Assembly: GCF_020164555.1 (NCBI RefSeq)
Contig: NZ_JAIQZB010000011.1
Span: 1-64,000, forward strand
Length of the DNA stretch: 64,000 nt
Direction of reading: 5' to 3'
Source: Salegentibacter lacus
GTDB taxonomy: Bacteria > Bacteroidota > Bacteroidia > Flavobacteriales > Flavobacteriaceae
Shown here in pieces: positions 34,709-44,332 of this stretch (the first letter of the stretch is position 1; every line of letters begins with the position of its first letter). The notes beneath the pieces are model-generated. The model made no database searches, was not told the DNA's origin, and worked only from the letters and a program-made list of their open reading frames with translations. The translations under genes were made by a program, and so were the position numbers.

Positions 34709-36181
34709 CTATCGACTATAATTAGGAGATTCGTTGGTAATAGTTACATCGTGAGGATGGCTCTCGTGAATTCCCGAAGCTGTAATTTTTACAAACTTTG
34801 CGTTTTCTTTAAGCGCAGGAATATCCTTAGCACCACAATAGCCCATTCCGGCTTTTAGGCCACCTACAAACTGGTGGATGCTTTCTTCAAGTTCTCCTTT
34901 ATAAGGTACACGACCCACAATACCTTCAGGCACCAGTTTTTTAATATCATCTTCCACATCCTGGAAATAACGATCTTTAGAGCCCTTTTGCATTGCCTCT
35001 ACCGATCCCATTCCGCGATATGATTTGAATTTTCTTCCTTCGTAAATTATGGTTTCTCCCGGAGATTCTTTAGTTCCGGCCAATAATGAACCAAGCATCA
35101 CACAGTCGGCTCCTGCAGCTAATGCCTTTGGAATGTCACCGGTATAACGAATTCCACCATCGGCAATTACCGGTACACCAGTTCCTTTTAGTGCTGCTGC
35201 AACTTCAAGAACTGCAGAAAATTGAGGAAAACCAACTCCCGCCACAACTCGTGTGGTACAAATCGATCCAGGACCAATTCCTACTTTTACTGCATCTGCT
35301 CCAGCTTCTGCCAGGTATTTGGCGGCCTCAGCAGTAGCTATATTTCCTACTACAACTTCCAGATCTGGAAATTTAGCTTTTACATCCTTTAAAACCGATA
35401 CAACACCCCGGGTATGCCCGTGGGCGGTATCAATAATTATGGCGTCTACACCCGCATTCACCAAAGCTTCAGCGCGATCAACCGCATCAGCAGTAACACC
35501 AATGGCAGCGGCTACACGAAGTCTTCCAAAGCTATCTTTGTTGGCATTCGGCTTTTGGGTAAGTTTGGTAATATCCCTAAATGTAATAAGCCCCACCAGC
35601 TTTTTGTTATCGTTAATAACCGGTAATTTTTCAATCTTATATTCCTGCAAAATATCTTCTGCCTCATCCAGCGAAGTACCTTCTGCAACAGTTACCAGAT
35701 TTTCTGAAGTCATAACCTCAGCAATTGGCCTGTTGTTGTTTTTCTCAAAACGCAAATCCCTGTTGGTTACAATTCCCAACAATTTGCCTTCATCGTCTAC
35801 AATAGGAATTCCGCCAATACTGTGTTCACGCATACTCGCTTTAGCATCGCTCACATTAGCCGTAATTGGTAAGGTTACGGGATCTATAATCATTCCGCTT
35901 TCTGCTCTTTTTACTTTTCGAACTTTTAGCGCTTGCTGTTCGGCAGTCATATTTTTATGCAAAACACCAATTCCTCCCTCACGAGCCATGGCAATGGCCA
36001 TTCTGGATTCGGTAACCGTATCCATAGCTGCAGAAACAATGGGAACGTTTATAGATATATTTTTGGTGAATTTTGTGCGAATGCTTACTTCTCGAGGTAA
36101 TATTTCAGAGTAAGCGGGAACAAGCAATACATCGTCGTAAGTAAGGCCTTCTCCTAATATTTTAGATTCGTGTGCGATCAT
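34709..36181 (-). CDS. guaB: inosine-5'-monophosphate dehydrogenase
   Basis: 490 aa. It oxidises IMP to XMP with NAD+, the committed step to GMP. TIM barrel with the [14 protein letters not shown] start, a CBS-domain pair (about residues 90-205), the catalytic Cys loop [15 protein letters not shown] and the flap segment [16 protein letters not shown] 36181 is chosen because [15 protein letters not shown] is the usual N-terminus and the longer frame runs over the promoter. Confidence 0.96.
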   Translation of the reverse strand: MIAHESKILGEGLTYDDVLLVPAYSEILPREVSIRTKFTKNISINVPIVSAAMDTVTESRMAIAMAREGGIGVLHKNMTAEQQALKVRKVKRAESGMIIDPVTLPITANVSDAKASMREHSIGGIPIVDDEGKLLGIVTNRDLRFEKNNNRPIAEVMTSENLVTVAEGTSLDEAEDILQEYKIEKLPVINDNKKLVGLITFRDITKLTQKPNANKDSFGRLRVAAAIGVTADAVDRAEALVNAGVDAIIIDTAHGHTRGVVSVLKDVKAKFPDLEVVVGNIATAEAAKYLAEAGADAVKVGIGPGSICTTRVVAGVGFPQFSAVLEVAAALKGTGVPVIADGGIRYTGDIPKALAAGADCVMLGSLLAGTKESPGETIIYEGRKFKSYRGMGSVEAMQKGSKDRYFQDVEDDIKKLVPEGIVGRVPYKGELEESIHQFVGGLKAGMGYCGAKDIPALKENAKFVKITASGIHESHPHDVTITNESPNYSR

Positions 36182-36205
36182 AGCAATTAAAGATTTAATT
36201 GCGTG

Positions 36206-36213
36206 CAAATGTA
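36206..36213 (-). promoter_or_regulatory. guaB promoter, -7 element
   Basis: TACATTTG on the minus strand, 25 bp upstream of the guaB start. The spacing to a -33 TTG is unclear. Confidence 0.5.
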
Positions 36214-36276
36214 CACTTTTTATAGCAGAAACTGACTTAAAACTGTTTAGTATTCAGAAAATTACTTCGGAAGCTT

Positions 36277-37263
36277 TTATCCGGCAAACTCCAGGACATC
36301 TGTAGAATTAAAACCAATTTTTATACGATCTGCCACATTGGTATCTTTGGTTACTACTGAAATTTGATGTCCGTTATCTAATTTCAGCAGCAATTGGGTT
36401 GCATTTCCCATAAAAGTTTTTTTCAAGACCCTGGCGTGGGTTACATATTCACACTCTTCATTGATACTAAAGTTTTCATTCCGAATGGCGTGGTTACAAT
36501 TCGGATTCAAAGGACAATCAAAGGCCGTTTGTAAATCTTTATTCAGCTGAATGGTATTTCCAAATAGAGAGGCGACATAAACCGAATTCGGTTTAATATA
36601 CAAATTAGAAGCCTGATCTTTTTGAATAACTTTTCCGTGCTGAAGGATAAGGATTTCATCAGCTACAGAAAGTGCGTCCTGCGTATCATGGGTTACAAAA
36701 ATTGCCGTGACACCGGTTTTCTTTATAATCTCAAAAACCTGGCTACGCAATTGCATTCTAAGCATAGCATCCAGGTTACTAAAAGGCTCGTCTAAGATCA
36801 ATAAAGATGGATTTGGAGCCAAAGCCCTGGCCAGGGCCACGCGTTGCTGCTGCCCACCAGAAAGTTGATGCGGATAGCGTTTTTCAAGTCCGTTAAGCCC
36901 AACTAGCTCCAGCATTTCCAATGCCCGTTCTTTTTTGTTTTTCAGTTTTGAAATTCCGTAGCTTACATTTTTAAGAAGGTCAAAATGCGGGAACAATGCA
37001 TATTCCTGAAATACCAGTCCTATTTTTCGCTTTTCAGGTGGCACCAACTTTCTAACTGAGGAAAGTTCTTTGTTATTGAGGATAATACTACCGTGATCGG
37101 GACGTTCCAAACCGGAAATAAGCCTGACTAAGGTGGTTTTCCCACTTCCGCTTTCACCAACAATAGCGCAAACATCTCCTTCTTTTAAATTAAAAGAAAC
37201 TTCTTTAAGAGCAAAATTTTTGCCTTTATCGAAGCTTTTGGAAATGGAATTTATGCTTAGCAT
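36277..37263 (-). CDS. fbpC: iron(III) ABC transporter ATP-binding protein
   Basis: 328 aa. ABC ATPase with Walker A GESGSGKTT, signature LSGGQQQR, Walker B LLILDEPFSNLD and the H-loop FVTHDTQ. The C-terminal third is a TOBE-like regulatory domain with an unusual C-P-L-N-P-N-C segment. It powers the FbpB permease. ATG 37263 lies one base after the fbpB stop, and all three genes (A, B, C) run as one operon on the minus strand. Confidence 0.93.
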   Translation of the reverse strand: MLSINSISKSFDKGKNFALKEVSFNLKEGDVCAIVGESGSGKTTLVRLISGLERPDHGSIILNNKELSSVRKLVPPEKRKIGLVFQEYALFPHFDLLKNVSYGISKLKNKKERALEMLELVGLNGLEKRYPHQLSGGQQQRVALARALAPNPSLLILDEPFSNLDAMLRMQLRSQVFEIIKKTGVTAIFVTHDTQDALSVADEILILQHGKVIQKDQASNLYIKPNSVYVASLFGNTIQLNKDLQTAFDCPLNPNCNHAIRNENFSINEECEYVTHARVLKKTFMGNATQLLLKLDNGHQISVVTKDTNVADRIKIGFNSTDVLEFAG

Positions 37264-37264
37264 C

Positions 37265-38926
37265 TTATTCTTTTATCAATAATCTGTTCAAAAATATCAC
37301 GGGAATGGTAGCCGTGAAGATAATAAATAATGAAGGAATTGCAGCCTCCATGACCATTTCGTCACTTGCATACTCAAAAGCTTTCACAGCGAGGGTATTA
37401 ATATGAAATGGTTTTAAAATTAAAGTTAGTGGTAATTCCTTTAAAACATCTATGAACACAAGAATTACCGCACTCAAAATTCCTGTTTTAATCAGCGGGA
37501 ATTCTACCTTAAGAAAAGTTTTAAAATTCCCAACCCCTAGCATTTTAGAAGAATCTGGAATACTATTGCTTACTTTTAAAGCCGTAGATTCTATAGGATT
37601 ATAGGCCACCGCTAAAAATCTAACGCTATATGCATAAACCAGCGCAACGAGAGTACCGTTGAATAAAAAACCGGTTTCAATACCAAAAACCGAATCCATT
37701 ATATTAATAAACCACTTATCAAAAGCCAGGGTTGGAATCATAATACCAATAGCCACAACCGCCCCGGGAATAGCGTAACCTAAAATCCCTAACCTGGAGA
37801 TACTTTTAATTCCGTTTATACTGCTCCATTTCGCAAAATATATAAGTAAAGTGGCAAAAAGAACGGTTACCAGCGAAGTGATTAAAGCGATCCCAAAACT
37901 TTGCAACGAGAGCATAATAAAATCGAGATCAAATACTTTTTCTGCAGTTAAAACCGCCCAGTAGATCAATTGCCCTACAGGAATTAAAAAACCTAAGATT
38001 ACGGGTATTAAAACCAGGATGAATTTTACCCATTGCATTGGCCTGGTTCCTAATTTTCTATGGGTACGCCCGGAAGCTTTATTTCCCGTAAATTGTATAT
38101 TTTTTCGCTGCCATTTTTCGAATAAAATAAGGGCAAAAACAATAAAAATAAGCAAAGCCGAAAGGTAGACTGCAGTTTCCGGTTCTTCTAAAGAAAACCA
38201 TGCCCTGAAAATTCCGGTGGTAAAGGTATTCACACCAAAATATTGAGCAGCACCATAATCGTTTAAAACTTCCATTAAAACCAGGATAAGTCCGGCGATA
38301 ATTGCCGGCCTGGCCAGGGGCAACATCAACCTGAAAAAAGATCTAAACTCCCCTACTCCAAGCATCGTTGAGGCTTCCAGTAAATTTCCTGCCTGATTTA
38401 AAAAAAACGCTCGGGAACTAACATATACATAAGGGAAAAGCGAAATACTAAGCACAAAAGCCAATCCGAATTTATTCATAATATCTATCCGAATAAATTC
38501 TAAGTTTAATCCTCTTAAAATTAGCTCAAGACTTCCGCCATAGTCAAAAACACCGGCGTAGGCATAGGCAACAATATAGGACGGAATGGCGAGAGGCAAA
38601 ATAAGTAACCACTCAAGCTGCTTTCTAAAAGGAAATTCAAAACGGGCAACCAACCAGGCGGTGCCTACTCCCATAATAAGCACCAACAAACTACAGGAAA
38701 AAATCAGGAAAAAGGAATTTCCTATATAATCTACCAAAAGATTATCTACTAGATGACCCCAGGTTTCTCCGGGTCCTTCCAGTAGTTTTACCGCGATGGC
38801 AATTACGGGTAGGGCAATAAAAAGAACGATGGCCAATGTAAATATTGACCATCGATTTGTATCTCTTTTCAGGCGTTTAAGCCTTGACTTTAAAGAAAAT
38901 ATATGACTACTTCCAGCCTGCTTCAT
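37265..38926 (-). CDS. fbpB: iron(III) ABC transporter permease (fused two-domain)
   Basis: 553 aa with about 12 hydrophobic segments in two homologous halves, as in FbpB/AfuB-type permeases. The EAA-type loops around GVGEFRSFFRLMLPLARPAI and GVGNFKTFLKVEFPLIKTGI dock the ATPase. ATG 38926 (MKQAGSSHIF) is preferred over the TTG one codon before; it overlaps fbpA by 20 bp, so translation is coupled. Confidence 0.93.
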   Translation of the reverse strand: MKQAGSSHIFSLKSRLKRLKRDTNRWSIFTLAIVLFIALPVIAIAVKLLEGPGETWGHLVDNLLVDYIGNSFFLIFSCSLLVLIMGVGTAWLVARFEFPFRKQLEWLLILPLAIPSYIVAYAYAGVFDYGGSLELILRGLNLEFIRIDIMNKFGLAFVLSISLFPYVYVSSRAFFLNQAGNLLEASTMLGVGEFRSFFRLMLPLARPAIIAGLILVLMEVLNDYGAAQYFGVNTFTTGIFRAWFSLEEPETAVYLSALLIFIVFALILFEKWQRKNIQFTGNKASGRTHRKLGTRPMQWVKFILVLIPVILGFLIPVGQLIYWAVLTAEKVFDLDFIMLSLQSFGIALITSLVTVLFATLLIYFAKWSSINGIKSISRLGILGYAIPGAVVAIGIMIPTLAFDKWFINIMDSVFGIETGFLFNGTLVALVYAYSVRFLAVAYNPIESTALKVSNSIPDSSKMLGVGNFKTFLKVEFPLIKTGILSAVILVFIDVLKELPLTLILKPFHINTLAVKAFEYASDEMVMEAAIPSLFIIFTATIPVIFLNRLLIKE

Positions 38927-39950
38927 CAAATAGCATTACTGCTTTTTTATTATTTTCTCCCAATTTAGAGAGGTTAAGTGTGTCTTCCTTAAATTCTCCC
39001 CATTCCTGAAGTAAATCTGCAGGAGCTACATCTTCGTTCACCGGATATTCGAAATTGGAATGCGCGAATATTTTTTGCGCGTCTTCAGAAATTAAAAACT
39101 CAATAAACTTAATGGCGTTTTCTTTATTGGGAGCATATTTTGCAACGCCGGCACCACTAACATTGATGTGGGTACCACGTCCCTCCTGATTTGGGAAGAA
39201 AAGTTCAATACTTTCTCCTGCCTTCACTTCTTCAGGATCCTCAGAATTTAAAAGTTTACCAATATAGTAAGTATTTACCACGGCAAGATCACCTTCCCCG
39301 GCAACCACGGCTTTTACCTGGTCACGATCGTTGCCTTTTGGCGCACGAGCCATATTTTCTACTACTGCTTCTGCCCATTCTTTCGCTTCTTCTTCCCCGT
39401 TATGAACCATAATAGAAGCCATTAAAGATTGGTTATAGATATTTCCCGAAGAACGAATCAATAATTTATCGTTCCATTTATCTGAAGCCAAATCTTCGTA
39501 AGTAGATAATTCACTTTCGTTTACCCTATCTTTTGCATAAGCAATAACACGAGCTCTTTTTGTAAGACCAAACCAGTGATTATCGGCATCTTTAAGGTGA
39601 GAGGGAATAGTTTCTTCAAGAATATCTGAAGATACAGCCTGCAAAAGATCACTGCTTTTAGCTCTTTCTAATCTCCCGGCATCTACCGTTATTAAAACAT
39701 CTGCAGGAGACTGTTCGCCTTCCATTCTCATTTTTTGAATAAGTTCATCGGCACTGGCGTTTATTACATTTACTGTAATTCCTGTTTCCTCCTCAAATTG
39801 TTTAAACAATTCCTGATCAGATTCATAATGCCTGTGCGTATAAACATTTACTTCCTGATTTTCACTCTCAGCATTTTCGTTTTTTTCCTCTGAATTTTTA
39901 CAGGAAAACATTAAGGTTAATGCTAAAAGTCCAACTAGTGTTTTTTTCAT
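38907..39950 (-). CDS. fbpA: iron(III) ABC transporter substrate-binding lipoprotein
   Basis: 347 aa. Lipoprotein signal (LTLMFSC, Cys17) then a type 2 periplasmic-binding fold (VNVYTHRHYESDQELFKQFE...). In ferric-binding proteins two adjacent Tyr near the C-terminal part bind iron; here VVNTYYIGKL carries a matching Tyr-Tyr pair. First gene of the fbpABC operon. A 21-bp motif overlaps its promoter (39985-40005) and recurs twice near the divergent receptor gene. Confidence 0.93.
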   Translation of the reverse strand: MKKTLVGLLALTLMFSCKNSEEKNENAESENQEVNVYTHRHYESDQELFKQFEEETGITVNVINASADELIQKMRMEGEQSPADVLITVDAGRLERAKSSDLLQAVSSDILEETIPSHLKDADNHWFGLTKRARVIAYAKDRVNESELSTYEDLASDKWNDKLLIRSSGNIYNQSLMASIMVHNGEEEAKEWAEAVVENMARAPKGNDRDQVKAVVAGEGDLAVVNTYYIGKLLNSEDPEEVKAGESIELFFPNQEGRGTHINVSGAGVAKYAPNKENAIKFIEFLISEDAQKIFAHSNFEYPVNEDVAPADLLQEWGEFKEDTLNLSKLGENNKKAVMLFDEAGWK

Positions 39951-39972
39951 TTTCCGGGGTTTAAATTTTGAG

Positions 39973-40005
39973 CAAATATAATTATTTAGAATAGGTTTAA
40001 ATAAA
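39973..40005 (-). promoter_or_regulatory. fbpA promoter and overlapping 21-bp motif, copy 1
   Basis: TATATTTG on the minus strand (39973-39980) is the -7 element, 23 bp before the ATG. TTTAGAATAGGTTTAAATAA plus A (39985-40005) overlaps the spacer. It matches two more copies near the receptor promoter at 40094-40114 and 40155-40175. A candidate iron-responsive operator. Confidence 0.6.
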
Positions 40006-40093
40006 TTTCAGAAAAAATTTCATGTCTATTCAGTGTAGTAAATGTTAAAATTAACGCTTAAAAGGCTGGATAACTGAATGTTTTAAATTTTTA

Positions 40094-40175
40094 TTTGAAA
40101 TAAGTCTAAATAAGTTTGCGGATATCTATAGTGCAATATATTTTTGCATCGCTATTTAAAACTAATCTAAATAAA
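40094..40175 (+). promoter_or_regulatory. fecA-like receptor promoter with motif copies 2 and 3
   Basis: TTG (40116-40118), a 20-bp spacer and TATTTTTG (40139-40146) form the promoter. Copy 2 of the motif (TTTGAAATAAGTCTAAATAA at 40094-40113, then G) ends just before the -33 element; copy 3 (TTTAAAACTAATCTAAATAA at 40155-40174, then A) touches the ATG. A protein bound there would block initiation or elongation. Fur or DtxR-type control is inferred, not shown. Confidence 0.6.
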
Positions 40176-42401
40176 ATGAAAAAGCTACTACTTTTTTCCT
40201 TGTGTTTAACTTTTACTGGCTTCCTCAAAGCGCAGAACAGGGAGAATGAAACAAAGCAGGACAGTATTGAAAATCTTCGAGAGGTAGTAATCTCTGCAAA
40301 TGTATTCTTTGGAAGTAAATTTGAAGCCAGAAACCGCACCGGTTCGGCATATTTTTTAGCTCCTAAAGATTTGCAAAAACATAATTATACCGATATAAAC
40401 CGTGTTTTTCGCCAGGTTCCCGGAGTTAATATTTATGAAGAAGACGGGTTTGGGCTTCGTCCAAATATTAGTTTACGTGGTACCTCTCCTGAAAGAAGTT
40501 CGAAAATTACCATTATGGAAGATGGCGTGCTTATCGCTCCTGCCCCATATAGTGCTCCGGCAGCTTATTATTTCCCATCGGTAGGGAGAATGCAGGCGGT
40601 AGAAGTATTGAAAGGTAGTAGCCAAATTCAGTTTGGACCAAACACTACGGGAGGCGCTATTAACTTTATCTCTTCGCAGATTCCGGAAGATTTTTCAGGC
40701 TCTTTAAATGCTAATTACGGAAGTTTTAATACGTCAAATTTACACGCCAAAGTTGGAAATTCTTATGAAAATGTTGGCTATATGCTTGAATACCAAAATT
40801 ACCGATCAGATGGATTTAAAAACCTTGACAGCGGCGGAGATACCGGCTTTAATAAAGATGACCTTGTTGCCAAATTAAGACTGAATACCAGTAGTGGCAC
40901 TCAAATTAGACAATCTTTAGACCTTAAATTTCAATATTCTGATGAAGTTTCCGATGAAACTTATTTAGGATTGACGGCAGATGATTATGCTGCAGATCCT
41001 TTTAGAAGATATGCCGGGTCTCAAAAAGACCAGATGAATGCTGATCATCTTCAGTATATGGCGACACACACATTAAATTTCAATGATTACTTTAGAATCA
41101 CCACAACCGGATATAGAAATGAATTCAGCCGAAACTGGTATAAGTTAAACGATGTCACCGTAAATGGAGAAAATGTTGGAATTTCTAATTTACTAAGCAA
41201 CCCGGGAGAATTTCCAGATGCTTATAATGTAGTAACTGGTGGAAACTCTGATGCAAGTGCGTTAGCTGTTAAAAATAATAATCGCGAATATTTATCCCAG
41301 GGAGTACAAACAAAACTTGACTATCACTGGGCCACAGGGCAGGTGTCTCACGATCTTGAAGTTGGGTTGCGTTACCACGTAGACGAAGAGGACCGTTTCC
41401 AATGGGTAGACGATTACCAGATGAATAACGGTCAAATGCAGTTAAGTAATGCAGGAGTTCCCGGATCCAATGCCAACCGAATAAGTGACGCAAAAGCTTT
41501 CGCAGCCCACGCTTTGTACAAATTAAAATATAAAAAATGGACGTTTACTCCGGGACTTAGATATGAAAATATCACCCTGGGAAGAACAGATTATGGAACT
41601 GCCGATCTTGACAGGACCGGAAGTGATATTAGCACACGTGAAAATAAGATAGATGTCTTTATTCCCGGAATTGGCTTTAATTACAAATCTCACCCTGGGC
41701 TTAGCTTTTTTGGCGGGGTTCACAAAGGCTTTGCACCTCCCGGAAATTCAACCGGAGAAGATGCGGAAGAAAGTATAAATATAGAATTGGGTTCCAGATT
41801 TAATTTTGCAGGTTTCCAGGGTGAAGTTGTAGGTTTCTATAACGATTACAGTAACCTGTTAGGAAGCGACCTGGCAGCGACCGGCGGCACAGGAACTTTA
41901 GACCAGTTTAATGCTGGCGAGGTCTTAGTACACGGACTTGAAGTATTACTTAATTACGATCTATTGAAATCTAGCAGTGACTTTAAATTACCCCTTAGTT
42001 TTTCTTACACTTACACCAACACCGAGTTTCAAAACAGTTTTGATAGTGCCGATGGTATTTGGGGAATGGTGAACGAAGGCGATGAAATGCCTTACATTCC
42101 AAATCATCAATTTAACGCTGGGATCAGCTTTGAGCACAATAAATTTGAAACCCATTTAAGCGGGCGTTATATGGGAGAATTTAGAACTATGGCCGGTAGT
42201 GGCGTAATTGCTGCCAACCAAAAAATTGAAAGCAATTTTGTGGTAGACCTTTCAGCAAAATACCATTTAACCGAGTATTTAAGCCTAACTGCAAATGCAA
42301 TTAACCTTCTGGATAATGAATATGCAGTTGCACGTGTCCCTGCAGGTCTTAGACCAGGACACCCATTTGGAATCTATGGTGGAATAAGTGCCAGATTCTA
42401 A
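40176..42401 (+). CDS. TonB-dependent receptor, FecA-like
   Basis: 741 aa. Signal peptide KKLLLFSLCLTFTGFLKAQ, plug domain (about residues 45-165: YTDINRVFRQVPGVNIYEEDG, RGTSPERSSKITIMEDGVLI) and a 22-strand beta-barrel ending in GHPFGIYGGISARF with terminal Phe. It imports iron chelates (probably iron citrate type, by similarity and neighbours) across the outer membrane, with energy from TonB. Start ATG 40176. Divergent from fbpABC, which takes the iron on through the inner membrane. Confidence 0.92.
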   Translation: MKKLLLFSLCLTFTGFLKAQNRENETKQDSIENLREVVISANVFFGSKFEARNRTGSAYFLAPKDLQKHNYTDINRVFRQVPGVNIYEEDGFGLRPNISLRGTSPERSSKITIMEDGVLIAPAPYSAPAAYYFPSVGRMQAVEVLKGSSQIQFGPNTTGGAINFISSQIPEDFSGSLNANYGSFNTSNLHAKVGNSYENVGYMLEYQNYRSDGFKNLDSGGDTGFNKDDLVAKLRLNTSSGTQIRQSLDLKFQYSDEVSDETYLGLTADDYAADPFRRYAGSQKDQMNADHLQYMATHTLNFNDYFRITTTGYRNEFSRNWYKLNDVTVNGENVGISNLLSNPGEFPDAYNVVTGGNSDASALAVKNNNREYLSQGVQTKLDYHWATGQVSHDLEVGLRYHVDEEDRFQWVDDYQMNNGQMQLSNAGVPGSNANRISDAKAFAAHALYKLKYKKWTFTPGLRYENITLGRTDYGTADLDRTGSDISTRENKIDVFIPGIGFNYKSHPGLSFFGGVHKGFAPPGNSTGEDAEESINIELGSRFNFAGFQGEVVGFYNDYSNLLGSDLAATGGTGTLDQFNAGEVLVHGLEVLLNYDLLKSSSDFKLPLSFSYTYTNTEFQNSFDSADGIWGMVNEGDEMPYIPNHQFNAGISFEHNKFETHLSGRYMGEFRTMAGSGVIAANQKIESNFVVDLSAKYHLTEYLSLTANAINLLDNEYAVARVPAGLRPGHPFGIYGGISARF

Positions 42402-42423
42402 AGATTAGAATGTTGTAAAAAGT

Positions 42424-42458
42424 AAAAGCCGGGAGTTTTGTGACTTCCGGCTTTTTTT
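42424..42458 (+). terminator. terminator after the receptor gene
   Basis: AAAGCCGGGAGT pairs with ACTTCCGGCTTT around a TTTGTG loop and is followed by a T-run. Confidence 0.9.
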
Positions 42459-42480
42459 ATATTATACTAACACGAGATTT

Positions 42481-43344
42481 TTAATGATATGCCCCAAAGA
42501 TTTTTGATGCCTCATTATAAGCAGATTCAAAACTCGTCATTTTTATATTGGAATCGGCTTTTTTTGAATTGAAATAGGAAAGCATTTTTTCTGAAGGCAT
42601 ATTTCCGGTTAATTCATCTTTGGCCATTGGGCAACCACCAAACCCCTGGATTGCGCCATCAAATCTTCGGCAACCTGATTTATAAGCCGCATCAATTTTT
42701 TCGTGCCATTTTGCTGGCGTGGTATGGAGATGAGCTCCAAATTCAATTTCAGGATATTCGGGAATTAAATTTGAAAATAGATATTCGATGATCTCTGGCG
42801 TGGAACTACCGATGGTATCAGATAAGGAAAGGATTTTTACTCCCATTCCTGACAGCTTTTCGGTCCACTCCCCTACTATTTCTACATTCCACGGATCTCC
42901 ATACGGATTTCCAAAACCCATAGAAAGATAAGCTACAACGTCTTTATCAGTTTTTTCGGCAATCTCAAGGATTTCACCTAATATTTCTACCGATTCAGCG
43001 ATGGTTTTATGGGTATTACGCATCTGGAAATTCTCAGAAATAGAAAAAGGATACCCCAGATAATCAATTTCCGGGTGTACCGAAGCATCTTGCGCACCGC
43101 GCGTATTTGCCACAATTGCAAGCAATTTGCTTTTTGTAGTACTTAGATCTAATTTGGATAAAACTTCAGCCGAATCTGCCATTTGTGGGATTGCTTTTGG
43201 AGAAACAAAACTCCCAAAATCTATAGTATCGAATCCGCAACGCAACAGTGATTGAATATACTGCACTTTTTTGTCGGTAGGAATAAAGGTTTTAATTCCC
43301 TGCATTGCGTCTCGCGGACACTCAATAAGCTTGATTTTATCCAT
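42481..43344 (-). CDS. hydroxymethylglutaryl-CoA lyase family protein
   Basis: 287 aa. TIM-barrel aldolase of the HMG-CoA lyase type: ECPRDAMQG at the start, the metal-binding AHLHTTP and the C-terminal loop GFGGCPMAKDELTGN with its catalytic Cys. It cleaves HMG-CoA to acetoacetate and acetyl-CoA in leucine and ketone metabolism. A minus-strand TATCTTTG (43357-43350) is the likely -7 element. The gene stands alone here, so the exact substrate is inferred from the family. Confidence 0.9.
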   Translation of the reverse strand: MDKIKLIECPRDAMQGIKTFIPTDKKVQYIQSLLRCGFDTIDFGSFVSPKAIPQMADSAEVLSKLDLSTTKSKLLAIVANTRGAQDASVHPEIDYLGYPFSISENFQMRNTHKTIAESVEILGEILEIAEKTDKDVVAYLSMGFGNPYGDPWNVEIVGEWTEKLSGMGVKILSLSDTIGSSTPEIIEYLFSNLIPEYPEIEFGAHLHTTPAKWHEKIDAAYKSGCRRFDGAIQGFGGCPMAKDELTGNMPSEKMLSYFNSKKADSNIKMTSFESAYNEASKIFGAYH

Positions 43345-43468
43345 ACCTCCAAAGATAGTATTTTGGAGAATATTTAAAAACCCTTAGAAATTAATTCATT
43401 TTATTTAATTGAAAGCATTTAATTACCTCACTCACTAAGTTTCTTGTAACGAAATAGTACTGAAACTT

Positions 43469-44083
43469 TTAAACTAGTATAAAAACCGCGATTCCTATAA
43501 ATACAACAATTTGCAGCCATTTTAAAACCGCTCCCGAATATTTATGCTTTTTAAGGTAGATACAGATTTTTCCGGCCAGCAAGGCTACAGTTCCGAAAAT
43601 CAGAATCGTTAAAAGCATAAAAATAGCTCCCAGAATATAAAACTGAATTACTGTATTCCCACCTGGTTCCCAAAGAAATCCGGGAAAGAAGGCGAGGAAA
43701 AAGATGGTTACTTTGGGATTCAATACATTCATTATAAAACCTTGCTTAAAAAGGGAAAACAAAGATTTTTTTTTAATTCCTTCAGCAGAATAAGCAATTT
43801 CAGGATCACTTTTGCAAACTTGCCAGGCCAAATATAAAAGGTAAACGGCACCGAAAAGTTTGATGATAAAAAAGAGGGTTTCAGAATTTTTAATTATTGC
43901 CGAAACCCCGAATGCCACCAGGCTGGTGTGAATAATAATTCCGGTAGCAAGCCCAAGAGCAGTGACAAATCCGTATTTTTTCCCATTAGCAATTCCCTGT
44001 ACCATTACATAGATAATATCGGGCCCCGGAGAAATCGTGAGGATTGCAGAAGCAGTTAAAAATGGAATAAGTTGCTCTAACAA
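43469..44083 (-). CDS. LysE/RhtB family exporter
   Basis: 204 aa with about six hydrophobic segments. The start LEQLIPFLTASAILTISPGPDIIYV carries the family motif SPGPD. Proteins of this family export amino acids or homoserine lactones. The start is TTG (44083-44081) because the family N-terminus begins there and no ATG is nearby. It lies 3 bp after the stop of the small membrane gene. Substrate unknown. Confidence 0.88.
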   Translation of the reverse strand: MLEQLIPFLTASAILTISPGPDIIYVMVQGIANGKKYGFVTALGLATGIIIHTSLVAFGVSAIIKNSETLFFIIKLFGAVYLLYLAWQVCKSDPEIAYSAEGIKKKSLFSLFKQGFIMNVLNPKVTIFFLAFFPGFLWEPGGNTVIQFYILGAIFMLLTILIFGTVALLAGKICIYLKKHKYSGAVLKWLQIVVFIGIAVFILV

Positions 44084-44086
44084 AAT

Positions 44087-44332
44087 TTATTTTCTTTCAG
44101 ATTTCTTCCTTGTGAGCAAAAAATAGATCACATATAACCAGCTAAAAATGCCATGAACAATCATCCACAAAACTGACCGGTTGCGTTCCCAGGAAGTAAT
44201 TGCTGCAACTACGGAACCCAAACTAATTCCATTTGTAATTACCGAACGACTGACTTCAGTGGTTTCCGAAAAACTATATGCATCAAAGCATATTATCACT
44301 AACAATAAAAAACTAAGGTAGAATCTCTTCAT
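44087..44332 (-). CDS. small membrane protein with signal peptide
   Basis: 81 aa. N-terminal hydrophobic signal-like segment (FYLSFLLLVIICFDAYSF) and a second membrane helix (VLWMIVHGIFSWLYVIYFLL) with a basic tail. It starts directly after the pyrD stop and ends 3 bp before the LysE start, so the three genes form one operon. Not recognised. Confidence 0.7.
   Translation of the reverse strand: MKRFYLSFLLLVIICFDAYSFSETTEVSRSVITNGISLGSVVAAITSWERNRSVLWMIVHGIFSWLYVIYFLLTRKKSERK

Noticed and set aside
35253-36113. Long open frame on the plus strand across guaB
   Set aside because: Antisense shadow of guaB; composition and residue use mirror the real gene.
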